A DNA stretch of 45,954 nt from Buttiauxella warmboldiae (GTDB lineage: Bacteria; Pseudomonadota; Gammaproteobacteria; Enterobacterales; Enterobacteriaceae): the NCBI RefSeq assembly GCF_003818135.1, contig NZ_RPOH01000008.1, positions 1 to 45,954 on the forward strand, in the 5' to 3' direction. The position numbers and the translations under genes were made by a program. The notes under the pieces are model-generated. The model was not told the origin of the DNA. It searched no databases and saw nothing but the letters and a program-made list of their open reading frames with translations. Below, piece by piece: positions 16,935-25,829 of this stretch (the stretch's first letter is position 1; the number at the start of each line of letters is the position of its first letter).

Positions 16935-19622
16935 ATGACGCAGGAACCGCCGCGCCCCAACCCGGATAAATTGCTAAAGCAGGCCAGGCGCCCGTCGCGC
17001 GGCAAATTAAAGATTTTCTTCGGCGCTTGTGCTGGGGTGGGGAAAACGTTCGCCATGCTTCAGGAGGCACAGCGCCTGCGGGCGCAAGGGCTGAATATTC
17101 TGACTGGCGTGGTAGAAACGCACGGTCGCCAGGAGACTGCCGCTTTGCTGGACGGGCTGACTATCCTGCCGGCAAAACGGTTCCATCACCGTGGGCGCTG
17201 GGTTCAGGAGTTCGATCTCGATACGGCGCTTGCCCGCAACCCGGCGCTGATTTTGATGGACGAGCTGGCGCACAGTAACGCGCCAGGCTCACGCCACCCT
17301 AAACGCTGGCAGGATGTGGAAGAGCTGCTCAGCGCCGGAATCGATGTATTTACCACCGTCAACGTGCAGCATCTGGAGAGCCTGAACGATGTTGTTGGCG
17401 GCGTGACGGGGATTCAGGTACGGGAAACCGTGCCCGATCCCATCTTTGACGCCGCCGATGAAATCATGCTGGTTGACCTGCCGCCGGATGATTTACGCCA
17501 GCGCCTGCATGAAGGGAAAGTGTATATCGCAGGCCAGGCGGAACGCGCCATTGAGCACTTTTTCCGTAAAGGGAATTTGATTGCCTTACGCGAACTGGCC
17601 CTGCGCCGCACCGCCGACCGCGTGGATGACCAGATGCGCGCCTGGCGCGATAGCCAGGGCGAGGAAAAAGTCTGGCACACGCGCGATGCGATTTTGCTGT
17701 GCATCGGCCACGGTTCGGGCAATGAAAAACTGGTGCGGACTGCCGCACGGCTGGCGGCAAAATTAGGCAGCGTCTGGCATGCGGTGTATGTCGAAACGCC
17801 ACAGCTGCACCGCTTGCCCGAACATCAGCGCCGCGCCATTTTAGCCTCGCTTCGCCTGGCACAAGAGCTGGGAGCGGAAACCACCACGCTTGCCGACCCG
17901 GCGGAAGATAAAGCGATTTTGCGCTATGCCCGGGAACACAATCTCGGGAAAATTATTATCGGTCGTCGTAGTCATAAACGCTGGTTCAGCCGTGAATCTT
18001 TTGCTGACAGGCTTGCCCGCCGCGCGCCGGATCTGGATTTAGTGATTGTGGCGCTGGACGACAAACCCGCCGTTGTTGCGCCTTCCCCACAGGATAGCCG
18101 CAGCTTTAGCGAAAAATGGCGCGTACAGCTACACGGCTGCGGCGTCGCCATCGCGCTTTGCGCAGTAACGACTTTTATCGCCAGCCAATGGCTGATGGGG
18201 TTTGATGCCGCCAACCTGGTGATGCTTTATCTGTTGGGCGTGGTGATTGTGGCGCTGTTTTATGGCCGCTGGCCTTCGGTACTGGCGACCGTGATTAGCG
18301 TGCTGAGCTTCGATCTGTTCTTTATTGCCCCCCACGGCACGCTGGCGGTTTCTGATATTCAGTATCTATTAACCTTTGCCGTGATGCTGAGCGTTGGGCT
18401 GATTATCGGCAATCTTACCGCGGGTGTGCGCTACCAGGCGCGAATCGCGCGCTATCGTGAGCAACGCACGCGCCATCTTTATGAAATGTCGAAAGCGCTC
18501 GCCGCTAAACGCACGCCGCAGGAGATTGCCGCCACCAGCGAGCTGTTTCTCAAAAACAGTTTTCATGCCCGTGCCCAGCTTTTACTGCCGGACGAGAACG
18601 GTGTGTTAGTACGCGCCAATGGGCAGAGTGAGCCGCAAAGCTGGGACGAAGCGATTGCCCGCTGGAGCTTTGATAAAGGCCAGCCTGCGGGCGCGGGCAC
18701 CGATACGTTACCCGGCGTGCCGTATCAAATTCTGCCGCTGAAGACTTCGCAAAAAACGCTCGGATTGTTAATCGTCGAGCCTGATAATTTGCGCCAGCTA
18801 ATGATTCCCGAGCAGCAGCGGCTGCTGGAAACCTTCACCCTGCTTACGGCGACGGCGCTGGAGCGATTGCTGTTGACCGCAAGTGAAGAGCAAGCCCGGC
18901 TTTCCAGCGAACGCGAGCAAATCCGCAACTCGCTGCTGGCCGCCCTTTCCCACGATTTGCGCACGCCGTTAACCGTGCTGTTTGGGCAAGCGGAAATTTT
19001 GACGCTCAATCTCGCAGCCGAAGGCTCTAAACATGCGCCGCAGGCCAACGATATTCGCCAGCACGTGCTCAATACCACGCGTCTGGTCAACAATTTGCTG
19101 GATATGGCGCGGATTCAGTCCGGCGGATTTAACCTGCGCAAAGAGTGGTTAACGCTGGAAGAGGTGGTCGGCAGCGCGTTAAAAATGCTGGAGCCTGGGC
19201 TGGGCGGGCGACATATTGATTTGGACTTGCCCGATCCTCTGCTATTGATTCATGTTGATGGCCCGCTGTTTGAACGGGTGCTGATCAACCTGCTTGAGAA
19301 CGCGGCAAAATATGCGGGTTACCAGGCCAAAATTGGCATTCGCGCGCAAATTCTGGCTGATAAGCTGGACGTTGAAGTCTGGGATAGCGGGCCGGGTATT
19401 CCGGTTGGCCAGCAACAAAAGATTTTTGATAAATTCTCCAGGGGTAACAAAGAGTCGGCGATCCCAGGCGTGGGTTTAGGGCTGGCAATTTGCCAGGCGA
19501 TTGTTGAAGTCCACGACGGAAAAATTATTGCGGCTAATCGAGCGGAAGGCGGAGCCAGTTTTCATGTTATTTTACCCCTTCCCCCGCCGCCAGAACTTGC
19601 TGAGATGAATGAGACGCAGTGA
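16935..19622 (+). CDS. kdpD: Sensor histidine kinase KdpD
   Basis: 895-residue K+/turgor sensor kinase (E. coli 894 aa). In order: an N-terminal KdpD domain with Walker A-like GACAGVGKTFAM (about 31-42), a USP-like domain (about 250-370), four closely spaced membrane helices (about 400-500), a GAF-like region, a HisKA domain with the phosphorylated His673 in LSHDLRTPLT, and a HATPase domain with NLLENAAKYA, WDSGPGIP and GVGLGLAIC. AGAAGGAG precedes the ATG. It phosphorylates KdpE, whose gene overlaps its end by 4 bases. Confidence 0.98.
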   Translation: MTQEPPRPNPDKLLKQARRPSRGKLKIFFGACAGVGKTFAMLQEAQRLRAQGLNILTGVVETHGRQETAALLDGLTILPAKRFHHRGRWVQEFDLDTALARNPALILMDELAHSNAPGSRHPKRWQDVEELLSAGIDVFTTVNVQHLESLNDVVGGVTGIQVRETVPDPIFDAADEIMLVDLPPDDLRQRLHEGKVYIAGQAERAIEHFFRKGNLIALRELALRRTADRVDDQMRAWRDSQGEEKVWHTRDAILLCIGHGSGNEKLVRTAARLAAKLGSVWHAVYVETPQLHRLPEHQRRAILASLRLAQELGAETTTLADPAEDKAILRYAREHNLGKIIIGRRSHKRWFSRESFADRLARRAPDLDLVIVALDDKPAVVAPSPQDSRSFSEKWRVQLHGCGVAIALCAVTTFIASQWLMGFDAANLVMLYLLGVVIVALFYGRWPSVLATVISVLSFDLFFIAPHGTLAVSDIQYLLTFAVMLSVGLIIGNLTAGVRYQARIARYREQRTRHLYEMSKALAAKRTPQEIAATSELFLKNSFHARAQLLLPDENGVLVRANGQSEPQSWDEAIARWSFDKGQPAGAGTDTLPGVPYQILPLKTSQKTLGLLIVEPDNLRQLMIPEQQRLLETFTLLTATALERLLLTASEEQARLSSEREQIRNSLLAALSHDLRTPLTVLFGQAEILTLNLAAEGSKHAPQANDIRQHVLNTTRLVNNLLDMARIQSGGFNLRKEWLTLEEVVGSALKMLEPGLGGRHIDLDLPDPLLLIHVDGPLFERVLINLLENAAKYAGYQAKIGIRAQILADKLDVEVWDSGPGIPVGQQQKIFDKFSRGNKESAIPGVGLGLAICQAIVEVHDGKIIAANRAEGGASFHVILPLPPPPELAEMNETQ

Positions 19623-20296
19623 TATCCGTTCTGATAGTTGAAGACGAAAAAGAGATCCGCCGTTTCTTGCGCACCGCGCTGGAGGCGGAATCGTTACGCG
19701 TTCACGAAGCCGATACGCTGCAACGCGGTTTACTGGAAGCGGCGACACGCAAGCCTGATTTAGTGATCCTTGACCTCGGTTTACCCGACGGCGACGGCAT
19801 TGATTTTATCCGTGATTTCCGCCAGTGGAGCCAGACGCCGATTGTGGTGCTTTCCGCACGCAGCGATGAACAAGTAAAAATTGACGCGCTGGACGCCGGT
19901 GCCGATGACTATCTCAGTAAACCCTTTGGTATTGGCGAGCTGCAAGCGCGCCTGCGCGTGGTGCTACGCCGCCATGCGAGCCTTGCGCAACCCGATCCGG
20001 TTTATCAATTTTCAAACATTAGCGTTGATCTCGCGACCCGCCGCATTACCCGCAACGGCGCGGAAATCCACCTCACGCCGATTGAATTTCGCCTGCTCGC
20101 TACGCTGATCAACAATCATGGAAAAGTGCTGACGCAACGCCAGTTGCTCAGCCAGGTTTGGGGGCCGAATGCCGTGGAACATAGCCACTATCTGCGGATT
20201 TATATGGGGCATTTGCGCCAGAAGCTGGAAAGCGACCCGGCGCGCCCGGCACATCTGTTGACCGAAACCGGGATCGGTTATCGGTTTATTCTTTAG
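19619..20296 (+). CDS. kdpE: Response regulator KdpE
   Basis: 225-residue OmpR-family regulator of kdpFABC. The receiver domain has the acidic pair at Glu8-Asp9, the phosphorylated Asp52 in VILDLGLPDGDG and Lys101-type KPFG. The winged-helix domain has LTPIEFRLLATLINN and ETGIGYRF. The start is GTG (GTGA overlap with the kdpD TGA), implying coupled translation. E. coli KdpE has the same length. The probable target site lies in this window at 12399-12415. Confidence 0.97.
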   Translation: MISVLIVEDEKEIRRFLRTALEAESLRVHEADTLQRGLLEAATRKPDLVILDLGLPDGDGIDFIRDFRQWSQTPIVVLSARSDEQVKIDALDAGADDYLSKPFGIGELQARLRVVLRRHASLAQPDPVYQFSNISVDLATRRITRNGAEIHLTPIEFRLLATLINNHGKVLTQRQLLSQVWGPNAVEHSHYLRIYMGHLRQKLESDPARPAHLLTETGIGYRFIL

Positions 20297-20310
20297 GTTG
20301 CACAAATATT

Positions 20311-20336
20311 AAAAAAGCGCCTTGCGGCGCCTTTTT
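20311..20336. terminator. Bidirectional terminator between kdpE and pgm
   Basis: GCGCC, loop TTGC, GGCGC with A-rich and T-rich flanks on the two sides. It can end both kdpE (plus) and pgm (minus) transcripts. Confidence 0.8.
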
Positions 20337-20348
20337 CACATTGGCGAA

Positions 20349-21992
20349 TTACTTCGCGTTTTTCAGCACTTCGCTGACAATCTCTACCGCTTCTTTCTCA
20401 ATCTGCAGGCGGTGTTCAGCCCCTAAGAAACTTTCGCAATAGATTTTGTAGGCATCTTCCGTACCGGAAGGACGCGCCGCAAACCAGCCGTTTTCAGTCA
20501 TCACTTTCAGGCCACCGATGGACGCGCCGTTACCCGGAGCCGCCGTTAAGCGTGCCGTAATCGGGTCGCCCGCCAGCGTGCTTGCGCTCACCATTTCCGG
20601 GGAGAGTCTGGACAGCGCCGCTTTCTGCGCGGAGGTGGCAGAAGCCTGCAGACGGTTGTAGCTTGGCGCGCCGAAGCGGGCAGCCAGTTCATCATAATGC
20701 TGCTGCGGGTTTTTACCGGTTACAGCGGTAATTTCTGCCGCCAGCAGGCACATAATAATCCCGTCTTTATCGGTAGACCACGGGGTGCCGTCGAAGCGCA
20801 GGAACGATGCCCCGGCGCTCTCTTCGCCGCCAAAACCGAAGCTGCCGTCAAACAGACCGTCAACAAACCATTTAAAGCCAACCGGCACTTCTACCAGTTT
20901 GCGCCCCAAATCGTCGACCACGCGGTCAATCATCGCCGAAGAGACCAGCGTTTTGCCAACCGCCACATCTTTGCCCCACTGCGGACGATGCTGGAACAGG
21001 TAGTTAATGGCAACCGCAAGATAGTGGTTCGGGTTCATCAGCCCTGCAGGGGTGACGATGCCGTGGCGGTCATAGTCCGGGTCGTTGGCAAACGCCAGGT
21101 CGAATTTATCACGCAGCGCCAGCAAACCCGCCATAGCACACTCGGAGGAGCAATCCATGCGGATAGCGCCGTCTTTATCCAGATGCATAAAGCGGAAGGT
21201 TTGATCGATATGATCGTTAACAATCGTCAGATCCAGATTGTAGTGTTTCGCGATGCGCTGCCAGTATTCGATGCCGGAGCCACCGAGCGGATCGACGCCC
21301 AGTTTCAGACCCGCTTTCTGGATGGCAGCCATATCTACGATATCCACCAGCCCTTCGATAAACGGCTGCACCAGCTCCTGTTCCTGTACGTGGCCGCTTG
21401 CCCAGGCTTTATCCAGAGAGAGGCGTTTTACCTCTTTCAGGCCCGCAGCTAACAGCGCGTTGGCGCGATCTTCAACCACTTTGGTGACGTTGGTATCAGC
21501 CGGGCCGCCATTCGGCGGGTTGTATTTGATCCCCCCGTCTTCCGGCGGGTTATGGGAAGGCGTGATAACGATACCATCGGCCAGCGCGCCGCCGTTTTTA
21601 TTATGCGTCAGAATAGCGTGCGAGATAGCCGGCGTTGGCGTATAGCCGTTTGCCTGCTGCACAATGACATCCACACCGTTTGCAGCCAACACTTCCAGCA
21701 CCGAGATAAACGCCGGTTCAGATAACGCGTGGGTATCTTTACCCACGTAGCACGGCCCGGTAATGCCGTTTTTTGCACGGTTTTCCGCAATCGCCTGAGC
21801 GATTGCCAGAATGTGCGCTTCGTTAAAATTATGGCGTGCCGCACTACCACGGTGGCCGGAAGTGCCGAACTTCACCGCGTGTTCGCTATTTCCCACCGCT
21901 GGCTTCAGCACGTAATACTGGGCCGTGAGTTGGGCTACGTTAATCAAATCGCTCTGTTGTGCCGGTTGTCCTGCACGAGGGTGGTTAGCCAT
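20349..21992 (-). CDS. pgm: Phosphoglucomutase Pgm
   Basis: 547-residue alpha-phosphohexomutase interconverting glucose 1- and 6-phosphate. The phosphoserine is Ser146 in [12 protein letters not shown], the Mg2+ loop is DPDYDRHG (Asp304, 306 and 308), the sugar-binding GGEESAG lies further on, and the phosphate-binding loop is [11 protein letters not shown] near the C-terminus. The start is ATG at 21992 ([16 protein letters not shown]), matching E. coli, with AAGGAAG upstream; the frame is open 17 codons further into the seqA end. It follows seqA by 25 bp, as a two-gene operon. Confidence 0.97.
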   Translation of the reverse strand: MANHPRAGQPAQQSDLINVAQLTAQYYVLKPAVGNSEHAVKFGTSGHRGSAARHNFNEAHILAIAQAIAENRAKNGITGPCYVGKDTHALSEPAFISVLEVLAANGVDVIVQQANGYTPTPAISHAILTHNKNGGALADGIVITPSHNPPEDGGIKYNPPNGGPADTNVTKVVEDRANALLAAGLKEVKRLSLDKAWASGHVQEQELVQPFIEGLVDIVDMAAIQKAGLKLGVDPLGGSGIEYWQRIAKHYNLDLTIVNDHIDQTFRFMHLDKDGAIRMDCSSECAMAGLLALRDKFDLAFANDPDYDRHGIVTPAGLMNPNHYLAVAINYLFQHRPQWGKDVAVGKTLVSSAMIDRVVDDLGRKLVEVPVGFKWFVDGLFDGSFGFGGEESAGASFLRFDGTPWSTDKDGIIMCLLAAEITAVTGKNPQQHYDELAARFGAPSYNRLQASATSAQKAALSRLSPEMVSASTLAGDPITARLTAAPGNGASIGGLKVMTENGWFAARPSGTEDAYKIYCESFLGAEHRLQIEKEAVEIVSEVLKNAK

Positions 21993-22017
21993 TGGCTCTT
22001 CCTTCTGACGCGAGGTG

Positions 22018-22563
22018 TTAAATGGTGCCGCAAACCTTTTCAATCAATTCCGCCGGGAACTGCATTGATTGCATGATGTGTTCGATCATGCTGCATTTAC
22101 GACCCGTATTGGTGTTGGTAATAACCCAGTATGGCGTTCCGGGAACATGTTTCGGCTTAGTCTGGTTGCCGTTTTGCAGCAGCGTTTGCTCGTTACCGGC
22201 AAAATAGACACGCGTACGGCCATGCAGCGACTCTGTCGCTTCACCAAAAGCATGCGCATCAAGGGTATACAGAGTAGAAAGCACCATCATAAAACGGTTA
22301 ACCGCTTTCTTTTGCTCCGCATATTCGTCGGAAAGCAGCAGTTCACGCACCGCACGCACACGATCGCGTGCTTTGTTTGCAGGTTTAGCTTCCGGGCTTA
22401 CCGCAGCGGCGGCCGTTTCACCGGCGGCTGCAGGTGTGGCTGGCGTCTGGCCGGCGGTAAATTTCAACATGCGCCGTAAAATGTCGGACGCGCTTTCACC
22501 AATGTGCTGCGTGTGGCTGGCAATATAGCGATAGAGCTCGTCATCAACTTCAATTGTTTTCAT
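22018..22563 (-). CDS. seqA: Replication initiation negative regulator SeqA
   Basis: 181-residue protein equal in length to E. coli SeqA, which binds hemimethylated GATC sites, sequesters oriC and organises new DNA. The N-terminal multimerisation segment [18 protein letters not shown] opens the protein. A low-complexity Ala/Pro linker spans about residues 45-65, and the C-terminal DNA-binding domain carries [11 protein letters not shown] and [15 protein letters not shown]. The frame is open 32 codons upstream, but the ATG at 22563 matches the family start and lies after the predicted promoter. Confidence 0.97.
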   Translation of the reverse strand: MKTIEVDDELYRYIASHTQHIGESASDILRRMLKFTAGQTPATPAAAGETAAAAVSPEAKPANKARDRVRAVRELLLSDEYAEQKKAVNRFMMVLSTLYTLDAHAFGEATESLHGRTRVYFAGNEQTLLQNGNQTKPKHVPGTPYWVITNTNTGRKCSMIEHIMQSMQFPAELIEKVCGTI

Positions 22564-22600
22564 CTTAATCCAGTGCAATATCTTTTCTGAATACAAGTTG

Positions 22601-22625
22601 TTGGGATTATAGGGACAAATCCCAA
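22601..22625. promoter_or_regulatory. seqA -10 element inside a perfect inverted repeat
   Basis: TTGGGATT and AATCCCAA flank a 9-base centre. The minus-strand -10 hexamer TATAAT (22606-22611) overlaps one arm. No good -35 is evident, which would fit a promoter dependent on or blocked by a bound protein. About 40 bp upstream of the seqA start. Confidence 0.45.
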
Positions 22626-22747
22626 CCTCGGGTAGCGCCAGGCTTTTGTCACATCGCAAAGTCAGACTAAACTGGAAATTTGCGGCACAGCAGCAGGATG
22701 CCGTTATGATACCCTAACCACACGAAGTAAAAAAAAAGAACTTTGCC

Positions 22748-23524
22748 ATGAAATTGAATGCTCGCCTGCAAACTGCGCAACAATCGACTAGTCATTCGCC
22801 CGTAGTGCTGATCCACGGCCTTTTTGGCAGCCTTGATAATCTCGGCGTGCTGGCTCGCGATCTTGGGCAGGATCGTACCCTGCTGCAAATCGATCTGCGC
22901 AATCACGGGTTTTCGCCACGCAGCAAGGAGATGACCTACCCGGCCATGGCGCAGGATGTTGTCGACACGCTTGATGAATATGGCATTGAAAGAGCCATTA
23001 TTATTGGCCACTCAATGGGCGGCAAAGTGGCGATGGCACTGACGGCGATTGCGCCTGAACGCATCGACAAGCTAGTGCTGATTGATATCGCGCCTGTGGA
23101 TTACCAGCTTCGCCGCCATGACGAGATCTTCAGGGCGATAAATGCGGTGAGCGCTGCGGGGGTGAAAACACGGCAACAGGCGGCAGCGATCGTGCGTGAG
23201 CAGCTCAATGAAGAAGGCGTAGTTCAGTTTCTGCTGAAATCCTTTGCCGACGGAGAATGGAAGTTCAATGTGCCGGTCCTGTGGGAGCAGTATGAAAATA
23301 TTGTCGGCTGGCAAAATATCCCCCCATGGCGCGAACCCACCCTGTTTATTCGTGGCGGCGACTCTCCTTATGTTAATGAATCGCACCGTGAGCAACTGCT
23401 TGCGCAGTTCCCGCAGGCGCGGGCGCATGTGGTTGCGGGTGCCGGGCATTGGGTTCATGCCGAAAAACCAGACGCTGTTTTGCGCGCCATCCATCGTTTT
23501 ATCGACGCAACGGCGGCAAACTGA
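22748..23524 (+). CDS. ybfF: Acyl-CoA esterase-like hydrolase YbfF
   Basis: 258-residue alpha/beta-hydrolase matching E. coli YbfF (254 aa), an esterase active on short acyl substrates. The oxyanion region is HGLFGS (23-28), the nucleophile is Ser89 in GHSMGG, and the C-terminal GAGHWVHAEKPD has the catalytic His. It is divergent from seqA across a 184-bp gap. The physiological substrate is not known. Confidence 0.95.
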   Translation: MKLNARLQTAQQSTSHSPVVLIHGLFGSLDNLGVLARDLGQDRTLLQIDLRNHGFSPRSKEMTYPAMAQDVVDTLDEYGIERAIIIGHSMGGKVAMALTAIAPERIDKLVLIDIAPVDYQLRRHDEIFRAINAVSAAGVKTRQQAAAIVREQLNEEGVVQFLLKSFADGEWKFNVPVLWEQYENIVGWQNIPPWREPTLFIRGGDSPYVNESHREQLLAQFPQARAHVVAGAGHWVHAEKPDAVLRAIHRFIDATAAN

Positions 23525-23659
23525 TTAAAAACAGACCGACTGGCCGCAAGATGTGGCTAACGCGTTGGCGCGCAAGCCATGCTGATGTATGATTGCGCGC
23601 TAAAATGCGCCAGAGCACCCCGCTCCGTGCCACCTGAATTCCCTGTCAGTAGTCTAATC

Positions 23660-23944
23660 ATGGCAAAAGAACAAACGGACCGTACTACATTAGATCTGTT
23701 CGCGGACGAGCGTCGCCCCGGGCGACCAAAAACCAATCCGCTGACGCGCGACGAGCAGCTGCGTATCAATAAACGCAATCAGCTCAAGCGTGATAAGGTT
23801 CGCGGCCTGAAGCGAGTGGAGCTAAAGCTCAATAATGACGCGGTAGATGCTCTCAACCAGCTGGCTGAATCGCGCAATATCAGCCGCAGCGAACTGATTG
23901 AAGAGATGCTTCTCGCCCAGCTGCAGCAGCATCGCAGTGAGTAA
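23660..23944 (+). CDS. ybfE: Ribbon-helix-helix protein YbfE
   Basis: 94-residue basic protein matching E. coli YbfE (97 aa), listed there as LexA-regulated. The N-terminal half has DLFADERRPGRPKTNPL and a Lys/Arg-rich stretch; the C-terminal half (about 52-90) looks like a CopG/RepA-type ribbon-helix-helix with NISRSELIEEMLLAQL. The ATG at 23660 is chosen because it matches E. coli; the frame is open 27 codons further. It lies between ybfF and fldA on the plus strand. Its DNA target is unknown. Confidence 0.92.
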   Translation: MAKEQTDRTTLDLFADERRPGRPKTNPLTRDEQLRINKRNQLKRDKVRGLKRVELKLNNDAVDALNQLAESRNISRSELIEEMLLAQLQQHRSE

Positions 23945-24001
23945 AGATGCTATAACCCAACTGACGATGTTGCAGTCTGTGCACAGCGGGGCGATAGCTG
24001 T

Positions 24002-24030
24002 TTCCGCACCACGACGTGTTCTGCTATGAT
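24002..24030 (+). promoter_or_regulatory. Predicted fldA promoter with extended -10
   Basis: TGCTATGAT (core 24025-24030) is an extended -10, with TTCCGC 17 bp upstream. It lies about 60 bp before the fldA ATG. In E. coli this promoter region is controlled by SoxS; I cannot define the SoxS box here. Confidence 0.45.
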
Positions 24031-24092
24031 TGCCCTATCTGTGGCCAAATAGCAGCCACCATACCATTAAGTATCAAGAGGTTATTTTACTC

Positions 24093-24623
24093 ATGGCAAT
24101 CGTAGGCATTTTTTTCGGCAGCGACACTGGTAACACCGAAAATATCGCGAAAATGATTCAAAAACAGCTCGGTAAGGAAGTTGCTGAGGTGCATGACATT
24201 GCTAAGAGCAGCAAAGAAGACCTGGAAGGCTTCGATATTCTGCTTCTCGGCATCCCAACGTGGTACTACGGTGAAGCACAATGCGACTGGGATGATTTCT
24301 TCCCGACGCTGGAAGAAGTTGATTTCAACGGCAAACTGGTTGCGCTGTTCGGCTGTGGCGACCAGGAAGATTACGCTGAATACTTCTGTGACGCATTAGG
24401 TACCATCCGCGACATTATCGAACCGCGCGGTGCGGCAATCGTCGGGCACTGGCCAACCGCGGGCTACCATTTTGAAGCCTCTAAAGGTCTGGCAGACGAC
24501 AATCACTTTGTGGGGCTGGCCATTGACGAAGATCGCCAGCCTGAGCTTACCGCGCAACGCGTTCAGCAATGGGTGAAACAGGTTTCCGAAGAGTTAAACC
24601 TGGCCGATATCCTCAACGCCTGA
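24093..24623 (+). CDS. fldA: Flavodoxin 1 FldA
   Basis: 176-residue long-chain flavodoxin, identical in length to E. coli FldA, an FMN-binding low-potential electron carrier in the cytoplasm (methionine synthase, biotin and ribonucleotide reductase pathways). The phosphate loop is GSDTGNTE (residues 9-16), and the isoalloxazine loops are PTWYYGE and GCGDQEDYAEYF. The start is ATG at 24093 with AAGAGG upstream; the frame is open 21 codons earlier, but that part lies across the promoter. It is followed by a strong hairpin and then fur. Confidence 0.97.
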   Translation: MAIVGIFFGSDTGNTENIAKMIQKQLGKEVAEVHDIAKSSKEDLEGFDILLLGIPTWYYGEAQCDWDDFFPTLEEVDFNGKLVALFGCGDQEDYAEYFCDALGTIRDIIEPRGAAIVGHWPTAGYHFEASKGLADDNHFVGLAIDEDRQPELTAQRVQQWVKQVSEELNLADILNA

Positions 24624-24629
24624 TGCCAG

Positions 24630-24659
24630 ATGTGGCGCATCCATAGGGCTGCGCCACAT
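24630..24659 (+). repeat. 10-bp perfect hairpin between fldA and fur
   Basis: ATGTGGCGCA and TGCGCCACAT flank a 10-base loop, starting 6 bases after the fldA stop. No U-tract follows, so it is better read as an mRNA 3' stem or partial attenuator than a full terminator, which would allow fldA-fur read-through. Confidence 0.6.
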
Positions 24660-24808
24660 TGATAGATAATTTCGATTAAAATAATTGCTACAAATTTTTA
24701 ACTTTTCAATTTGTCCCTGTACAATGAATTCCTGACTACTCGCTAACAAGGCAATCAAATCGCGACTCAGCCGCAATTTTTTAACTTGATTATGCACAAT
24801 ACTTGCGG

Positions 24809-24837
24809 TTCCCATTTAGAAGTGGCAGTTCTATAAT
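24809..24837 (+). promoter_or_regulatory. Predicted proximal fur promoter
   Basis: TATAAT (24832-24837) with TTCCCA 17 bp upstream. It lies about 70 bp before the fur ATG. The ATG at 24836, in frame with fur, falls inside this -10 and is therefore not used from this promoter. Confidence 0.5.
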
Positions 24838-24904
24838 GAGACGCATTCATCTTAACGCTCACCCTGAGTCCGAGCGAATCGTTAAGCAACAGGACAATTT
24901 CCGC

Positions 24905-25357
24905 ATGACTGACAACAATACCGCATTAAAGAAGGCCGGCCTGAAAGTCACGCTTCCGCGATTAAAAATCCTTGAAGTGTTGCAGGGACCGGTGAACCAT
25001 CACGTCAGTGCGGAAGACTTATATAAGCGTCTGATTGATATGGGCGAAGAGATTGGCCTGGCCACCGTTTACCGTGTCCTGAATCAGTTTGATGATGCGG
25101 GCATTGTGACCCGTCATAACTTCGAAGGCGGAAAATCCGTGTTCGAGCTGACACAACAGCATCACCATGACCATCTGATTTGCCTGGACTGCGGCAAAGT
25201 GGTTGAATTCAGCGATGATTCAATCGAAGCACGCCAGCGTGAAATCGCCTCTCGTCACGGTATTCGTCTGACTAACCATAGCCTCTATCTGTATGGGCAC
25301 TGCGCTGAAGGTGATTGCCGTAGCGACGAAAACGCACACGAAATCAGCGACAAGTAA
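24905..25357 (+). CDS. fur: Ferric uptake regulator Fur
   Basis: 150-residue Fe2+-dependent repressor (E. coli 148 aa). The winged helix occupies the N-terminal 80 residues, with LATVYRVLNQFDDAG as recognition region. The metal sites are HHHDH (86-90) with Cys93 and Cys96 in LICLDCGK, and Cys133 and Cys138 near the C-terminus. The start at 24905 (MTDNNTALKKAGLK) matches the family; the frame is open upstream as far as 24803. In E. coli a leader ORF (uof) overlaps the fur start. Here a short frame ending in TGA also overlaps this ATG, but its start is unclear. The C-terminal tail differs from E. coli. Confidence 0.97.
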   Translation: MTDNNTALKKAGLKVTLPRLKILEVLQGPVNHHVSAEDLYKRLIDMGEEIGLATVYRVLNQFDDAGIVTRHNFEGGKSVFELTQQHHHDHLICLDCGKVVEFSDDSIEARQREIASRHGIRLTNHSLYLYGHCAEGDCRSDENAHEISDK

Positions 25358-25367
25358 TTCCCATATT

Positions 25368-25391
25368 CGGGCACTCTTACCCGGGTGCCCG
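25368..25391 (+). repeat. Hairpin directly after fur
   Basis: CGGGCAC and GTGCCCG flank a 10-base loop, 10 bases after the fur stop. It lies just before the main bidirectional terminator. Confidence 0.45.
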
Positions 25392-25396
25392 GTAAT

Positions 25397-25435
25397 AAAA
25401 AACCCGCAGGATCATAACGGTCTTGCGGGTTTTTT
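25397..25435. terminator. Bidirectional terminator between fur and chiQ
   Basis: AAAAAACCCGCA and TGCGGGTTTTTT form a 12-bp perfect arm pair that serves convergent fur (plus) and chiQ (minus). Confidence 0.88.
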
Positions 25436-25455
25436 TATTGCTTAAAACGCTACGG

Positions 25456-25782
25456 TCACTGGTTGTTAGTGCGAATTTCCTGCCAGATTTTATCGCATTT
25501 GGCTTTCACCGCCTGGTTATTACCGCTGCGAGTTGCCTGAATGCAGTTCTGGTAATCCAGAGTACGAACCGTTTCTTTCTTCGCAAAATCCTGGTGCTCT
25601 TTTTCCTGCGCCAACACATTCAACACGCTTTGGCAGGCCTGAATTTTATCCGGGTTGCCTTCCGCAGTATTAATGCAGGCGCTATAAGCATCTTTCAGTT
25701 TAGAATCTTCCGGAGCCGTTTTAGGTTGTGCACATGCGCTTAAACCTAACGCCATCACCGTAATCAAAACGATGTTTTTCAT
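25456..25782 (-). CDS. chiQ: Chitosugar-induced lipoprotein ChiQ
   Basis: 108-residue lipoprotein corresponding to E. coli ChiQ (YbfN). The signal peptide ends in the lipobox LSAC with Cys17 as the lipidated residue; Gln follows at position 19. The mature part has Cys residues in YSACIN, IQACQS, YQNCIQ and KAKCDK, which may form disulfides in the periplasm. An AAGGA site precedes the ATG. It is the second gene of the chiPQ operon, separated from chiP by a hairpin that may attenuate transcription. Its molecular role is unknown. Confidence 0.9.
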   Translation of the reverse strand: MKNIVLITVMALGLSACAQPKTAPEDSKLKDAYSACINTAEGNPDKIQACQSVLNVLAQEKEHQDFAKKETVRTLDYQNCIQATRSGNNQAVKAKCDKIWQEIRTNNQ

Positions 25783-25793
25783 GCTTGATATCC

Positions 25794-25822
25794 TTAATAA
25801 AACCGGGCGCCAAAGCGCCCGG
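25794..25822 (-). terminator. Attenuator-like hairpin between chiP and chiQ
   Basis: Minus strand: CCGGGCGC, loop TTTG, GCGCCCGG, then TTTTATT. It sits 7 bases after the chiP stop and before the chiQ ribosome-binding site, so it probably lowers chiQ expression relative to chiP. Confidence 0.7.
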
Positions 25823-25829
25823 AATCAAA

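Noticed and set aside
20697-21452. 251-codon open frame on the plus strand
   Set aside because: Antisense to pgm; composition is that of a shadow frame.
23508-23660. Extended 121-residue YbfE starting at 23579
   Set aside because: The extra 27 residues resemble no family member, and the ATG at 23660 matches the E. coli start.
24803-24904. N-terminal extension of Fur by up to 34 codons
   Set aside because: The only upstream ATG with reasonable context lies inside the predicted -10 element, and the family start at 24905 is fully conserved.
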